From positions 336,706 to 400,705 of the forward strand of contig NZ_QWET01000003.1 of NCBI RefSeq assembly GCF_003573545.1: DNA of 64,000 bases. The letters run 5' to 3'. The stretch comes from Mariniphaga sediminis (GTDB taxonomy: Bacteria; Bacteroidota; Bacteroidia; Bacteroidales; Prolixibacteraceae). Positions 26,977 through 36,463 of the stretch are shown here, piece after piece (the first letter of the stretch is position 1; every line of letters starts with the position of its first letter). The notes under the pieces were generated by a model, which worked only from the letters and a program-made list of their open reading frames with translations, ran no database searches and was not told the DNA's origin. Made by a program: the position numbers and the translations under genes.

Positions 26977-28023
26977 CTAACTCTGCTTGTGGAAAATTTT
27001 CAACCAGTCAGAATCCAGCCTTTCATCCGATATCAGGTTACCAGGTATTTGGGGTGATGATACCCCCTTGTAAAAGAATTTGTTCCCAATAAAAACATGG
27101 GCTTCGTCCCATAAATCTGCGCGAATAAAACTTTCCAGAAGTTGCCGGCCTCCTTCCACAATGACTGATAGTATGTTTCTTCGCTGAAATTCTGCCAGAA
27201 TCTGAAGAATCATTTTTTCGTTAAAATCGATTTTTACAAAATCGATCGTTTCCGTCTCCATATTCTTTATTGAATTAAAGACCAGTGTTTTTGCAGAACC
27301 GTCGAATAGTTTCAGGTTCGGGGGCAATCGTAGGTTTTTGTCGATGACTGCCCGCAACGGGTTTTTACCCGCCCAACGACGGACGGTAAGCGATGGGTTG
27401 TCTTTTTCTGCGGTGTTGGTGCCCACTAAAATAGCACCTTCTTCCGAACGGACCTTGTGTACGAGTCTGAGAGCAAGGTCACCCGTAATCCAGGTAGGCT
27501 CTCCAAAATGTTCCCTACTGCGGTCAATGTCGATAAAACCGTCGAGCGTTTGCGCCCATTTCAAAATGACAAAAGGCCTCTTTTTTTCATGAAACGTAAA
27601 AAAGCGTTTGTTCAACGCGCGGCATTCCTTTTCTAAAATGCCTTCTTCCACTGCAACACCGGCTTTGCGGAGCTTTTCGATGCCTTTGCCTGCCACTTCG
27701 GAAAAGGAGTCGATGGTACCGATAACTACCCGGGGAATTTGTTTTTCAACGATCAAATCTGAACAGGGAGGCGTAAGGCCATGATGGGCGCAAGGTTCCA
27801 GGGTTACGTAAAGCGTACTTTCTTTCAGTAAACCGGGCTCGGAAACAGAATGTATCGCATTAACTTCAGCATGAGCTTCGCCGTACTTCTGGTGGAACCC
27901 CTCTCCGATAATTTTTCCGCGATGAACGATTACACTTCCCACCATCGGGTTGGGAGCCACATTCCCAGCCCCCAACCGGGCCAGCTCAATGCAGCGAAAC
28001 ATATATTTTTCATTCGTATCCAT
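26977..28023 (-). CDS. ribD: Bifunctional diaminohydroxyphosphoribosylaminopyrimidine deaminase / reductase
   Basis: 348 residues from ATG 28023, which removes an 18-residue extension lacking homology. The deaminase domain (about 1-145) has the zinc motifs HAEVNAI and PCAHHGLTPPC. The reductase domain (about 146-348) has TWITGD, LRAVIDKNLRLP and VIVEGGRQLLESF. It catalyses the second and third steps of riboflavin synthesis. It is divergent from prmC; ribF is encoded 2 kb away. No FMN riboswitch is seen in the 41-base gap upstream. Confidence 0.95.
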   Translation of the reverse strand: MDTNEKYMFRCIELARLGAGNVAPNPMVGSVIVHRGKIIGEGFHQKYGEAHAEVNAIHSVSEPGLLKESTLYVTLEPCAHHGLTPPCSDLIVEKQIPRVVIGTIDSFSEVAGKGIEKLRKAGVAVEEGILEKECRALNKRFFTFHEKKRPFVILKWAQTLDGFIDIDRSREHFGEPTWITGDLALRLVHKVRSEEGAILVGTNTAEKDNPSLTVRRWAGKNPLRAVIDKNLRLPPNLKLFDGSAKTLVFNSIKNMETETIDFVKIDFNEKMILQILAEFQRRNILSVIVEGGRQLLESFIRADLWDEAHVFIGNKFFYKGVSSPQIPGNLISDERLDSDWLKIFHKQS

Positions 28024-28051
28024 TTGCCGGGAAAAAGTATCTTTACATCGC

Positions 28052-28059
28052 CAAATGTA
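28052..28059 (-). promoter_or_regulatory. -7 promoter box for ribD
   Basis: TACATTTG on the minus strand (complement of CAAATGTA) matches TAnnTTTG, 28 bases before the ribD start. It overlaps the region that must carry the prmC promoter on the other strand. Confidence 0.45.
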
Positions 28060-28064
28060 ACACA

Positions 28065-28904
28065 ATGGAGGCGACAATTCAATATATCGAACAAGAATTA
28101 CATGGTTTGTATCCGAAAAATGAGGTGACGGCTTTTGTGCGCCTCATCCTTGAAAACGTTTGCGGACTAAATTATACGGAGCAGGTACTTTTGCGAAAAG
28201 AAAAGCTGGACAGTCGTTTCGGAAAGCCCGTTACGGAAATTGTGGCGCGTTTGAAAACGTACGAGCCCATCCAGTATATTTTGGGTCACACAGAATTTTT
28301 CGGACTAAAACTGAAGGTAACCCCGGCGGTATTAATTCCGCGTCCCGAAACCGAAGAACTGGTGCAATGGATTACGCAAACGGAACTTCCGGCTTCTCCT
28401 GCAATCCTCGATATTGGAACAGGGAGCGGTTGTATTGCCCTGGCCCTGAAAAATCAGTTGCCGCAAGCTACGGTAGATGCAACCGACATTTCGGATGCAG
28501 CATTGGAAACGGCCGGGGAGAATGCGGCGCTTAACGGAATTGACGTCGGTTTTTTTCAGGCCGATATTTTACGCTGGGAAGACTTTACATGGAAGATGTT
28601 CGATGTAATTGTGAGTAATCCTCCTTATGTGCGGGAATCTGAAAAAGAAGCCATGTTTCCCAATGTGTTGAAATATGAGCCGGAGAGCGCTTTGTTTGTT
28701 CATGATAATAACCCGCTGCTTTTTTACCGCCGGATAGCTGAATTTGCCCAAAGGTATTTGCAGAAAAACGGCAGGCTATTTTTTGAAATCAATGAAAATA
28801 TGGGAGGGGAGATGAAAAAAATGCTGAGCGTGCACGGTTTTACCGGAATCGGGATAAAAAAAGATTTGTTTGGAAAAGAACGGATGTTACGTTGTCAGAG
28901 ATAA
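28065..28904 (+). CDS. prmC: Peptide chain release factor N5-glutamine methyltransferase
   Basis: 279 residues. PrmC/HemK methylates the GGQ glutamine of release factors RF1 and RF2. The N-terminal helical domain is followed by the Rossmann domain with motif I ILDIGTGSGCIALAL (about 116-130) and the catalytic NPPYV (about 185-189). Preceding PRPETEELVQW is also diagnostic. Length normal. Divergent from ribD with a 41-base shared promoter region. Confidence 0.96.
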   Translation: MEATIQYIEQELHGLYPKNEVTAFVRLILENVCGLNYTEQVLLRKEKLDSRFGKPVTEIVARLKTYEPIQYILGHTEFFGLKLKVTPAVLIPRPETEELVQWITQTELPASPAILDIGTGSGCIALALKNQLPQATVDATDISDAALETAGENAALNGIDVGFFQADILRWEDFTWKMFDVIVSNPPYVRESEKEAMFPNVLKYEPESALFVHDNNPLLFYRRIAEFAQRYLQKNGRLFFEINENMGGEMKKMLSVHGFTGIGIKKDLFGKERMLRCQR

Positions 28905-28986
28905 AAAATTTGCACGTAAGATTCAGTAATTTTCTTAAAAATTGGCATTTTTACAGGGTTGGAAAGAATGAATTATAGATAAGGGA

Positions 28987-30051
28987 GTGAGGAAGCTTTT
29001 AAAATTCATATTGTTAGGCCTGAACCTGCTAGTGGTACTGGCGCTTTTTGTTGCCTGCCTGTCCGGATACATTTCACCAGATAAGTGGTGGATTCCTTCC
29101 TTTTTCGGATTGGCCTACCCTTTGGTTTTAGGTGCCAACCTCTTTTTTGTGGTTTTGTGGTTAATCATTCGTCCGCGTTATCTTTTGCTTTCATTGGTAG
29201 CCATTCTGGCAGGATGGAGTTTTGTGGCCCGTTTTGTACAGTTTCAGGCGAAAACATCCGAAGATGACGGCATAAAAATAATGTCGTACAACGTTCATCA
29301 TTTCAGGGGGAAAGGGAAGCTTTCGCAAAAGCAGACAGCCATTGAAATTACGCGTTTTTTAAAAGAACAGCGCCCGGACATCATTTGCCTGCAAGAGGTG
29401 CGTCTCAGGAAGAACAGCATATTCAACCTTGCTCAAACAGTGGAAGGACTGGACTTTATAAACCATTATCAGTTTGCGCGAACGAGCAGTACATTCGGTT
29501 CGGTTACCTTAACCCGCTACCCCATTGTGAATATGGATGAAGTGCGCTTTGAAAATTCCAGAAACATAACCATTTATACTGATATCTTAATCGGAACAGA
29601 TACTGTCCGGGTCTTTAATGTTCACTTGCACTCGTACGGCATCGACCCAAAGGATTACAGTATTATTGATTCGGGAGTTTCTTCCGAAGAAGATTTGAAG
29701 GAAGCCCGTGAGGTGGGCTCGAAGCTGAAAGCCGGGTTTCAAATGCGGGCCAGTCAGGTGGAAACTATCCGGGCAATGATTGATGAGTCGCCTTACCCTG
29801 TGATTGTTTGCGGCGATTTGAACGACGCCCCGGTATCCTATTCTTATCAGCAACTGAAAAAGGGATTGAAAGATGCTTTTGTGTCATCGGGAAAAGGAAT
29901 TGGGCGTACGTATGTGAATAAGCTTTTATCTTTACGTATCGACTATATTTTTCACAGCCCCGGTTTTGGATCGTTCAATTTTCAGACTCATGATTTCCGT
30001 CATTCCGATCACTTACCGGTTTCAACAGAACTGATAAAAAAAGAGCATTAG
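28987..30051 (+). CDS. Membrane-anchored endonuclease/exonuclease/phosphatase-family protein
   Basis: 354 residues from GTG 28987. Three N-terminal hydrophobic helices (about 4-28, 37-60, 65-85) precede a DNase I-like EEP domain: SYNVHHFRG (metal Asn), ICLQEVR (Glu), VFNVHLHS, VCGDLNDAP and SDHLPVS (catalytic His). EEP members cleave nucleic acids or phospholipid and inositol phosphates; the membrane anchor and periplasmic placement make a lipid or surface phosphodiester substrate plausible. The stop overlaps the convergent ribF by 4 bases. Confidence 0.88.
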   Translation: MRKLLKFILLGLNLLVVLALFVACLSGYISPDKWWIPSFFGLAYPLVLGANLFFVVLWLIIRPRYLLLSLVAILAGWSFVARFVQFQAKTSEDDGIKIMSYNVHHFRGKGKLSQKQTAIEITRFLKEQRPDIICLQEVRLRKNSIFNLAQTVEGLDFINHYQFARTSSTFGSVTLTRYPIVNMDEVRFENSRNITIYTDILIGTDTVRVFNVHLHSYGIDPKDYSIIDSGVSSEEDLKEAREVGSKLKAGFQMRASQVETIRAMIDESPYPVIVCGDLNDAPVSYSYQQLKKGLKDAFVSSGKGIGRTYVNKLLSLRIDYIFHSPGFGSFNFQTHDFRHSDHLPVSTELIKKEH

Positions 30052-30983
30052 TTCTCAGAAAGTGTTTTTATCGCCGCTACTTTATCTTTTTTCAACTGTT
30101 CGGCCAGCGTTTCTATCCCACTGAATTTTTGTTCATCCCTGATTTTTTTCGTAAAAACCAGCGTGATTTCCTTGTGGTAAAGATCACCGGAGAAGTCGAA
30201 AATATGCACCTCTATGCTACGGTTATCGGCATTTTTGTTGAAAGTAGGGCGGGAGCCAATGTTCAGCATTCCGCCATATCGTTTGTTTGAAATAAGTACC
30301 TCCACCGCATACACTCCATAACCTGGAATAAGTTTATGTGGATCGGAAGCTTCAATATTTGCCGTGGGGAATCCGATTATCCTGCCCATGCGTTTTCCTT
30401 CTACCACCGTTCCGTGGAGGGTAAACCGGTATCCCAGAAGATGGTTGGCCTTTTCAATACTTCCTTCTTCCAGGGCTTTACGTATCCGGGTGGAACTTAC
30501 ATGATCCTTTTCGACCGAGAGGGCGTCCAGCTTTTCAATTTCAAAACCAAAACGTTTGGCACACTTCTGTAAATATTCGAACCCACCTTCACGATTTTTT
30601 CCGAAACGATGATCGTAACCAACAACCAGGCAGTGGGTATGCATTTTCTTTACCAGAATTTCTTCTACAAATTCAGTGTAGGAAAGCTCAGAAAATGCCT
30701 TGGTGAAAGGAAAAACAATCAGGTGATCGATACCCGATTGCGCAAACAGTTCTTTTTTTTCGTTCAGGGTTGTTAAGAGTCGTAAATTGGTTTCATCGGG
30801 TGCAGTAACAAGTCGGGGGTGAGGGTAAAAAGTAAAGATAACCGACTCACCTCCATGCTCCCCGGCAATTTCTTTCAGGCGGGCAATTACTTTCCGGTGC
30901 CCTAAATGTACCCCGTCGAAAGTACCGATGGTAACCACAGGTTTGTGTGCTTTAAAACTGTTTATGTCGTGATGTATTTTCAC
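30048..30983 (-). CDS. ribF: Bifunctional riboflavin kinase / FAD synthetase
   Basis: 311 residues. The N-terminal adenylyltransferase domain has TIGTFDGVHLGHRKVI (about 17-32) and the SSTRIRKAL motif (about 160-168). The C-terminal riboflavin kinase domain has GRIIGFPTANIE (PTAN motif, about 201-212) and VHIFDFSGDLYHK. It converts riboflavin to FMN and FAD. Monocistronic and convergent with the EEP gene. Confidence 0.96.
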   Translation of the reverse strand: MKIHHDINSFKAHKPVVTIGTFDGVHLGHRKVIARLKEIAGEHGGESVIFTFYPHPRLVTAPDETNLRLLTTLNEKKELFAQSGIDHLIVFPFTKAFSELSYTEFVEEILVKKMHTHCLVVGYDHRFGKNREGGFEYLQKCAKRFGFEIEKLDALSVEKDHVSSTRIRKALEEGSIEKANHLLGYRFTLHGTVVEGKRMGRIIGFPTANIEASDPHKLIPGYGVYAVEVLISNKRYGGMLNIGSRPTFNKNADNRSIEVHIFDFSGDLYHKEITLVFTKKIRDEQKFSGIETLAEQLKKDKVAAIKTLSEN

Positions 30984-31153
30984 TTGTTTTATTGCCGGTC
31001 AGCGAACATAGAATTTTTTCCTGAGATATCAGACAATATATTACTGAAAAATGGAATTGCCCACATAATCTTTAAATATTATTATTTTCGGGGATTGTTA
31101 TTTCCAGAACTGTGGAAATTGTTAATTTTACGGCCTTTAATTAAAAAATCGAG

Positions 31154-32311
31154 ATGAACATCAGCAAGTTATTATTTGCGGGAATCATTACTGCATTGGT
31201 GGCAATTGGATGCAACAGAGACAAGGGGCATTTTTCTGTTAGCGGAAAAATCACCCATGCCGAAGGGCAAACAATCTATTTCGAAGAATTGGGCGTGTCA
31301 TCGTCAAAAGTTCTCGACTCGGTGAAAATCAATAAAAACGGGGAGTTTAAATTTACCGGGGAGACAAGTATTCCTACCTACTACTTATTGAAACTCTCCG
31401 AAGTTAAATTAATTACCCTTTTGGTTGATTCGGTTGAACAGGTTTTTGTAGAGGCAGACGCTGCCAATTTCGGGCGGAGCTACCGGGTAGAAGGATCGTT
31501 GGGATCCCTGCAGGTAAAAATATTGAATGATCATCTTGCCAGGACCCGTAAGCAACTCGACTCATTGCAGTCGCTGAACAATTTGTATGCAGGAAATCCG
31601 GATTATCCGCAGATGAAAAAAGAGTGGGACGCTGCCTATGATTCCATTAGGGAGGAGCAAACTGAGTTTTCGAAGAAGTTTATAATGAGCAATCCTTTTT
31701 CGATGGCTGGTGTTTTGGCGCTGTATCAACAGTTCGACAATAAGGAATACGTTGTAAAAGATTTGCAGACGATGCGTGTCGCTGCATCGGCCCTTCATTC
31801 CATTTATCCGAATTCGGCTCATGTGAAAGCGCTTTATCAAAATACACTGCAAATTTTACAGGAAGAACAAAGCGCAAAGCTTCGCCAGTTTATTCAGGAA
31901 AAGGGGGAAAACAGCCCTGATATTGTTTTGCCTAATTCCGAAGGAAAAGAAATAGCCCTTTCTTCATTGCGCGGAAAGATTGTGTTGCTACAGTTCTGGT
32001 CGGCAGTAGATCGTAATTCACGTATACAGAATGAGGCCTTGGTAGATGCATACCGGAAATACAAAAACAAAGGATTCGAGATTTACCAGGTAAGTGTGGA
32101 CGAAAATCGCATTGAATGGGTAGATGCCATCGACCAGGATGGATTGAAATGGATTAATGTGGGAGATATGGAAGGAAGCAACTATGCCGCCCAGGTATAT
32201 AATATTCAGTCTATTCCATACAATTACCTTTTGAACAAAGAAGGGGCAATTATTGCCCGCGACCTGAAAGGACCTGCTTTGGATAAGGCGCTTTCCAGGA
32301 TACTCAATTAG
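31154..32311 (+). CDS. DUF4369-thioredoxin-fold lipoprotein lacking the CxxC motif
   Basis: 385 residues. Lipoprotein signal with Cys about residue 20 (LVAIGCN). A DUF4369-type beta domain (about 27-120) is followed by a helical linker (about 125-245) and a TlpA/AhpC-like thioredoxin fold (about 250-385). The usual WCxxC is replaced: after VLLQFW comes SAVDRNSR, so both redox cysteines are absent. The cis-Pro region is intact (IQSIPYNYLL). TlpA-like lipoproteins with this layout are common in Bacteroidota; the loss of both cysteines argues against disulphide exchange and for binding or a structural role. The stop codon overlaps the start of the lpxH frame. Confidence 0.85.
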   Translation: MNISKLLFAGIITALVAIGCNRDKGHFSVSGKITHAEGQTIYFEELGVSSSKVLDSVKINKNGEFKFTGETSIPTYYLLKLSEVKLITLLVDSVEQVFVEADAANFGRSYRVEGSLGSLQVKILNDHLARTRKQLDSLQSLNNLYAGNPDYPQMKKEWDAAYDSIREEQTEFSKKFIMSNPFSMAGVLALYQQFDNKEYVVKDLQTMRVAASALHSIYPNSAHVKALYQNTLQILQEEQSAKLRQFIQEKGENSPDIVLPNSEGKEIALSSLRGKIVLLQFWSAVDRNSRIQNEALVDAYRKYKNKGFEIYQVSVDENRIEWVDAIDQDGLKWINVGDMEGSNYAAQVYNIQSIPYNYLLNKEGAIIARDLKGPALDKALSRILN

Positions 32312-33096
32312 TGCTTCCCGGAGTAAAATGCTTCATTCATAATAAATTGGCTGAAAAAGGGAAAATATATTTTGTGTCTGATGTTCACCTCGGTGCACCC
32401 GCGCTGAAAGATAACAGTGAACGCGAAATTTTTTTTACCAAATGGCTCGATTTTATCCGTGACGATGTGGCCGGATTGTATCTCATGGGCGATATTTTTG
32501 ATTTCTGGTTTGAATACAGAAAAGTAGTGCCCCGTGGGTTTACACGGGTGTTGGGGCGCCTTGCCGATATGTCGGACAGGGGAGTTCCCATCCATTTTTT
32601 TACCGGTAATCACGATGTGTGGGTATTCGACTATCTTCCGAAGGAAATCGGGCTCACCGTTCACCGCGATACGTTTGTTACCGAAATTTATGGCAAAAAA
32701 TTCTGCCTTGCCCATGGAGACGGACTAGATCCCAACGACAAAGGCTACCTGCTTTTGAAAAAGATATTTACCAGCAAAAAACTGCAATGGCTGTTTTCAC
32801 GCCTTCATCCCAATTTTGCTTTTCATTTGGCCCATCAATGGTCAAAGTCGAGCCGATTGTCTAAAATGGGAGAAGAGGAAGAATTTAATGTTAAGAATGA
32901 AAGCATGTATAAATTTGCAGAAAATTTTTTGGAGAAGGAGTGGATAGATTATTTTATCTTTGGCCACCGTCATCGTATGGTCAATATGGAAATAAAAGAT
33001 ACATCCAGGCTAATTCTTCTCGGTGATTGGATTAAAAATTTTTCCTACGGTGTTTTTAACGGCGAAAAGTTTGTGTTGAACAAATTTACCGAATAA
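32311..33096 (+). CDS. lpxH: UDP-2,3-diacylglucosamine diphosphatase
   Basis: Up to 261 residues. A calcineurin-like metallophosphatase with all metal-binding blocks: VSDVHLG, GDIFDFW, TGNHD, AHGDGLDP and FGHRHRM. LpxH makes lipid X in lipid A synthesis at the cytoplasmic side of the inner membrane. Start uncertain: GTG 32311 overlaps the previous stop (TAGTG), while TTG 32347 would give a more family-like N-terminus (LAEKGKIYFVSDVHLG). No in-frame ATG lies between. The next gene begins 24 bases after the stop. Confidence 0.93.
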   Translation: MLPGVKCFIHNKLAEKGKIYFVSDVHLGAPALKDNSEREIFFTKWLDFIRDDVAGLYLMGDIFDFWFEYRKVVPRGFTRVLGRLADMSDRGVPIHFFTGNHDVWVFDYLPKEIGLTVHRDTFVTEIYGKKFCLAHGDGLDPNDKGYLLLKKIFTSKKLQWLFSRLHPNFAFHLAHQWSKSSRLSKMGEEEEFNVKNESMYKFAENFLEKEWIDYFIFGHRHRMVNMEIKDTSRLILLGDWIKNFSYGVFNGEKFVLNKFTE

Positions 33097-33120
33097 CGGT
33101 TTGAAGAGAGATTAAGAATT

Positions 33121-34203
33121 ATGGCGAAAAAAATATATACACGGATTATTGGAACCGGAAGTTATCTGCCACCCAATGTGGTTAAAAACAGTCATTTTCT
33201 GAATTATCAGTTTTATGATGCCTCTACAATGGAGTTGTTTGATAAACCCAATGAGGAGATTATTCAGAAATTTCGTGAGATAACAGGTATTGAAGAGCGT
33301 CGTTATGTGGCCAGTGACCAGGTTACTTCAGATTTGGCTGCGCTGGCAATAAAAGAAGCCTGCAAAACAGCTGAGATTTCGAAGGAAAGCCTTGACTTTA
33401 TTATTATCGGCCATAATTTTGGAGATATCCAGGAGGGGAATGTTCGTAGTGACATGTTACCCGGCCTGGCCAACAAGGTAAAAATGAAGCTGCACATCAA
33501 GAATCCTAACTGCATTTGCCATGATGTGATTTCAGGATGTCCGGGATGGACCCAGGCAATGATTACGGCCGACGCATACATTAAAAGCGGTTTTATGAAG
33601 CGTGGCGTTGTGGTCGGCGCAGATGTCCTTTCGCGTATTTCCGATCCGCATGATCGTGATTCCATGATTTATGCCGACGGCGCCGGAGCTACCATTGTAG
33701 AAGCTGTGGAAAGCGAAGAACCCACCGGTATTCTTTCTCACTCAAGCCGTTCCGATTCAGTGAGCTATGCCAACCTGTTAACGCTTGGAGATTCCAATAA
33801 CCCTGATGTTGAAGGAAATGACCTCTGGATCAAAATGATTGGTCATAAGCTTTACATTTACGCCATCAAGCATGTTCCCGGTGTGGTGAAGGAGAGCATT
33901 GAAAAAGCCGGAATTGAATTGAACGATATCAAAAAGGTTTTTATTCACCAGGCCAACGAAAAAATGGATGAAGCCATTCTGAGCGGTGTGTTCAGATTAT
34001 ATGGTGAAAAGAATATCCCTGAAGGAATTATGCCGATGAGCATCCGGTATCTCGGAAATTCATCGACGGCGACGGTTCCCGTTTTACTTGATTTGGTGCT
34101 GAAAGGAAAGATGGATGGACAGGAGATCAACAAAGGAGACCATGTGATAATTTGTTCTGTAGGAGCCGGAATGAATATCAATTCCATCGTTTACAAATGG
34201 TAA
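33121..34203 (+). CDS. 3-oxoacyl-ACP synthase III-like enzyme
   Basis: 360 residues of thiolase fold. The catalytic triad of KAS III enzymes is visible: C140 in ISGCPGW, His in IHQANEKM (about 278-285) and Asn in LGNSSTAT (about 308-315). It is longer than E. coli FabH (317) and diverges around the substrate tunnel, so it may be the primary FabH or one of the paralogues that condense special acyl or aryl starters. No other fatty-acid gene is next to it; it follows lpxH by 24 bases. Confidence 0.88.
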   Translation: MAKKIYTRIIGTGSYLPPNVVKNSHFLNYQFYDASTMELFDKPNEEIIQKFREITGIEERRYVASDQVTSDLAALAIKEACKTAEISKESLDFIIIGHNFGDIQEGNVRSDMLPGLANKVKMKLHIKNPNCICHDVISGCPGWTQAMITADAYIKSGFMKRGVVVGADVLSRISDPHDRDSMIYADGAGATIVEAVESEEPTGILSHSSRSDSVSYANLLTLGDSNNPDVEGNDLWIKMIGHKLYIYAIKHVPGVVKESIEKAGIELNDIKKVFIHQANEKMDEAILSGVFRLYGEKNIPEGIMPMSIRYLGNSSTATVPVLLDLVLKGKMDGQEINKGDHVIICSVGAGMNINSIVYKW

Positions 34204-34260
34204 AAAATTGCTCCATTTTGGTTAACTTGAGCCGTTTTTAACTGTACAATATTTTCCAAA

Positions 34261-35619
34261 ATGGGCATTGAGATTGTTTTTCTGATTGTTGGCCTTGTTT
34301 TACTGGGGGCGTTGGCTGTCATCTTTTATCTGAATTTAAAAAATCAAAAGAAAACTTCTTTTCTGAAAAATGAATTTCAGGAAAAAGAAAAACAATTTGA
34401 GAACCGGCGGATTGAAGCTGAGAAACAATCATTGGTGTGGGAGGAACGTTTCCACTCTCTAAAAACGGAAGCAGATAGTTGGAAACTGGAACTGCAAAAG
34501 ACCCGAGAAGAAAATACTCATCTGGTAGGCCGGCTTGAAAAAGCAAAGTCGGAGTACCTGAACCTGCAGGAAAAGCTACAAACACAAAAAGCCGAACTGG
34601 AAGAAATTCAAAAGAAATTTACGGTTGAGTTTGAAAACATTGCCGGGAAAATTCTCAAAAAGAACAGTGAAGAATTTACCCTGGCCAATCAGAAAAATAT
34701 TGGAGATGTACTGGCTCCCCTGAAAGAAAAAATCCATCTTTTTGAAAAGAAAGTGGAAGATACTTACCAGAAGGGGTTAAAAGACCAGACCGATTTGCGG
34801 GCTGAACTGAAAAAACTGTACGAGCTGAATAACCGCATCAGCGAGGAGGCCGGGAACCTGACCAAAGCCTTGAAAGGTGATGTGAAAAAGCAGGGGAATT
34901 GGGGCGAGGTGGTGTTGGATCGTATTCTGGAGCGCTCCGGACTGAATGAAGGGGAGCAGGGCTACCTGAAACAGTTTAGCGACATTTCCGACGAGGGAAA
35001 GCGTATTCAACCTGACGTGGTTATTAACCTTCCCGATGATAAACACATTATTATCGATTCCAAAGTTTCGCTGATTGCCTACGAAAGGGCGGTAAATGCA
35101 ACAACCGATGAAGATCGGGCGATTCATGTAAAGAGCCATCTGCTTAGTTTGAGAACACATATCAAAGGGTTGAGCGAAAAACATTACCAGTCGGCGCGCA
35201 AATTAAATTCGCCCGATTTTGTGTTGTTGTTTATTCCCATTGAGGCATCGTTCAGCCTGGCTGTTCAGGAAGATCAGGAGTTGTTTTCCTATGCGTGGGA
35301 TCAGAAAGTGGTAATTGTCAGTCCTTCAACTCTGCTGGCAACGCTACGTACCATTGCCTCTATCTGGCAACAGGAAAACCAGACGCGAAATGCACTGGAA
35401 ATTGCCCGGCAGGGAGGTGCGCTTTACGACAAGTTTGTAGGGTTTATTTCCGACATGGACAAAATAGGGAACAACCTCCGGCTTACCCAAAACAGTTACA
35501 AAGATGCCATGAACAAGCTCTCGGAAGGACGGGGAAACCTAATACGTTCCACGGAGAGGCTGAAAGAGATGGGGGCTAAAGCATCAAAGGAGCTTCCGAA
35601 AAAATTGCTGGAAGATTAG
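34261..35619 (+). CDS. rmuC: DNA recombination protein RmuC
   Basis: 452 residues. One N-terminal membrane helix (about 5-25) is followed by a long coiled coil (about 35-190) and the RmuC nuclease-like domain (about 190-400) with GNWGEVVLDRILERSGL, PDVVINLPDDKHIIIDSKVS and AYERAVNA. RmuC limits inversion at short inverted repeats and has also been tied to phage defence in some bacteria. Full-length. The stop overlaps the convergent peroxiredoxin gene by 4 bases. Confidence 0.94.
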   Translation: MGIEIVFLIVGLVLLGALAVIFYLNLKNQKKTSFLKNEFQEKEKQFENRRIEAEKQSLVWEERFHSLKTEADSWKLELQKTREENTHLVGRLEKAKSEYLNLQEKLQTQKAELEEIQKKFTVEFENIAGKILKKNSEEFTLANQKNIGDVLAPLKEKIHLFEKKVEDTYQKGLKDQTDLRAELKKLYELNNRISEEAGNLTKALKGDVKKQGNWGEVVLDRILERSGLNEGEQGYLKQFSDISDEGKRIQPDVVINLPDDKHIIIDSKVSLIAYERAVNATTDEDRAIHVKSHLLSLRTHIKGLSEKHYQSARKLNSPDFVLLFIPIEASFSLAVQEDQELFSYAWDQKVVIVSPSTLLATLRTIASIWQQENQTRNALEIARQGGALYDKFVGFISDMDKIGNNLRLTQNSYKDAMNKLSEGRGNLIRSTERLKEMGAKASKELPKKLLED

Positions 35620-36176
35620 GTGTTGTTTTTTAAAAAACGGAGCACTTCTTCCGTATCCTGGCGCGCGTTTACCTCGTCGTTTTTATAAACAATTTTTCCC
35701 TTTTTATCGATAATGAAAGTCCAGCGGCTGGTAGTGATACCCCTTTCCAGTTCAAACGGTTTGCCGTTAAATTCGCTTTTAAATGAGCCTCCGTCGCGGG
35801 AGGGAACCCCAAAAAGCCGGGCAATATCACCCGATTCATCCGAAAGCAGCGTAAAGTTAAGGTCGTGCGCTTCCTTGAAAAACTTTAAGCCTTCCGGGGT
35901 ATCGCCACTTACACCTACTACCAGGGCATCAGCATTCTGTAGATCACTGCTCATGTCGCGGTATGCACAGGCCTGGGCCGTGCAACCACCCGTCATGGCA
36001 GCCGGATAAAAATAAACAACAAGGTATTTTTTACCTACATGTTTTTTAAGATCCCATGTACTCCCGTTGTCGGCAGTAGCAGTAAAACCGGGGACTTTAT
36101 CGCCCACGTCCAGACCACTTTGTGCAAATGATCCAAAAGAAAAAGCTATCATCAGAAAGAATAGTATTGTTTTCAT
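35616..36176 (-). CDS. Exported PrxQ/BCP-type peroxiredoxin
   Basis: 186 residues with a signal peptide (about 1-19, ending SFAQ), which is unusual because BCP enzymes are normally cytoplasmic. The thioredoxin-fold core has the peroxidatic C65 and resolving C70 in TGGCTAQACAYRD (the Cx4C spacing of PrxQ). It would reduce peroxides in the periplasm, with reducing power from a thioredoxin-like partner. Monocistronic. The 287-base gap up to the next gene start shows only a weak hairpin near 36309-36331. Confidence 0.9.
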   Translation of the reverse strand: MKTILFFLMIAFSFGSFAQSGLDVGDKVPGFTATADNGSTWDLKKHVGKKYLVVYFYPAAMTGGCTAQACAYRDMSSDLQNADALVVGVSGDTPEGLKFFKEAHDLNFTLLSDESGDIARLFGVPSRDGGSFKSEFNGKPFELERGITTSRWTFIIDKKGKIVYKNDEVNARQDTEEVLRFLKNNT

Positions 36177-36463
36177 CTTATGCTATTTTAAATTGTACTC
36201 AAAATTACGCTCCATTATAATGATTCTTACTTGAGTCAGAACTGTTTGAAAAGTCTCATTCCTCAATGAAAAAATGAATCATTAAACAGTAATTAATACA
36301 GATAACAGGCAAAAAAGTTTTAGCCTGAATTTATTTTTAAAGGGGAACTGTAAAACATAAAGCACGGAGTGTTCAAAACGGTTGATAAAATTTTTTTATA
36401 AGAGATTTCAGTGTGTTGAAAATCAATGGTTTTTTATGTAAATTTAAGCCATGTTCAAAAAGT

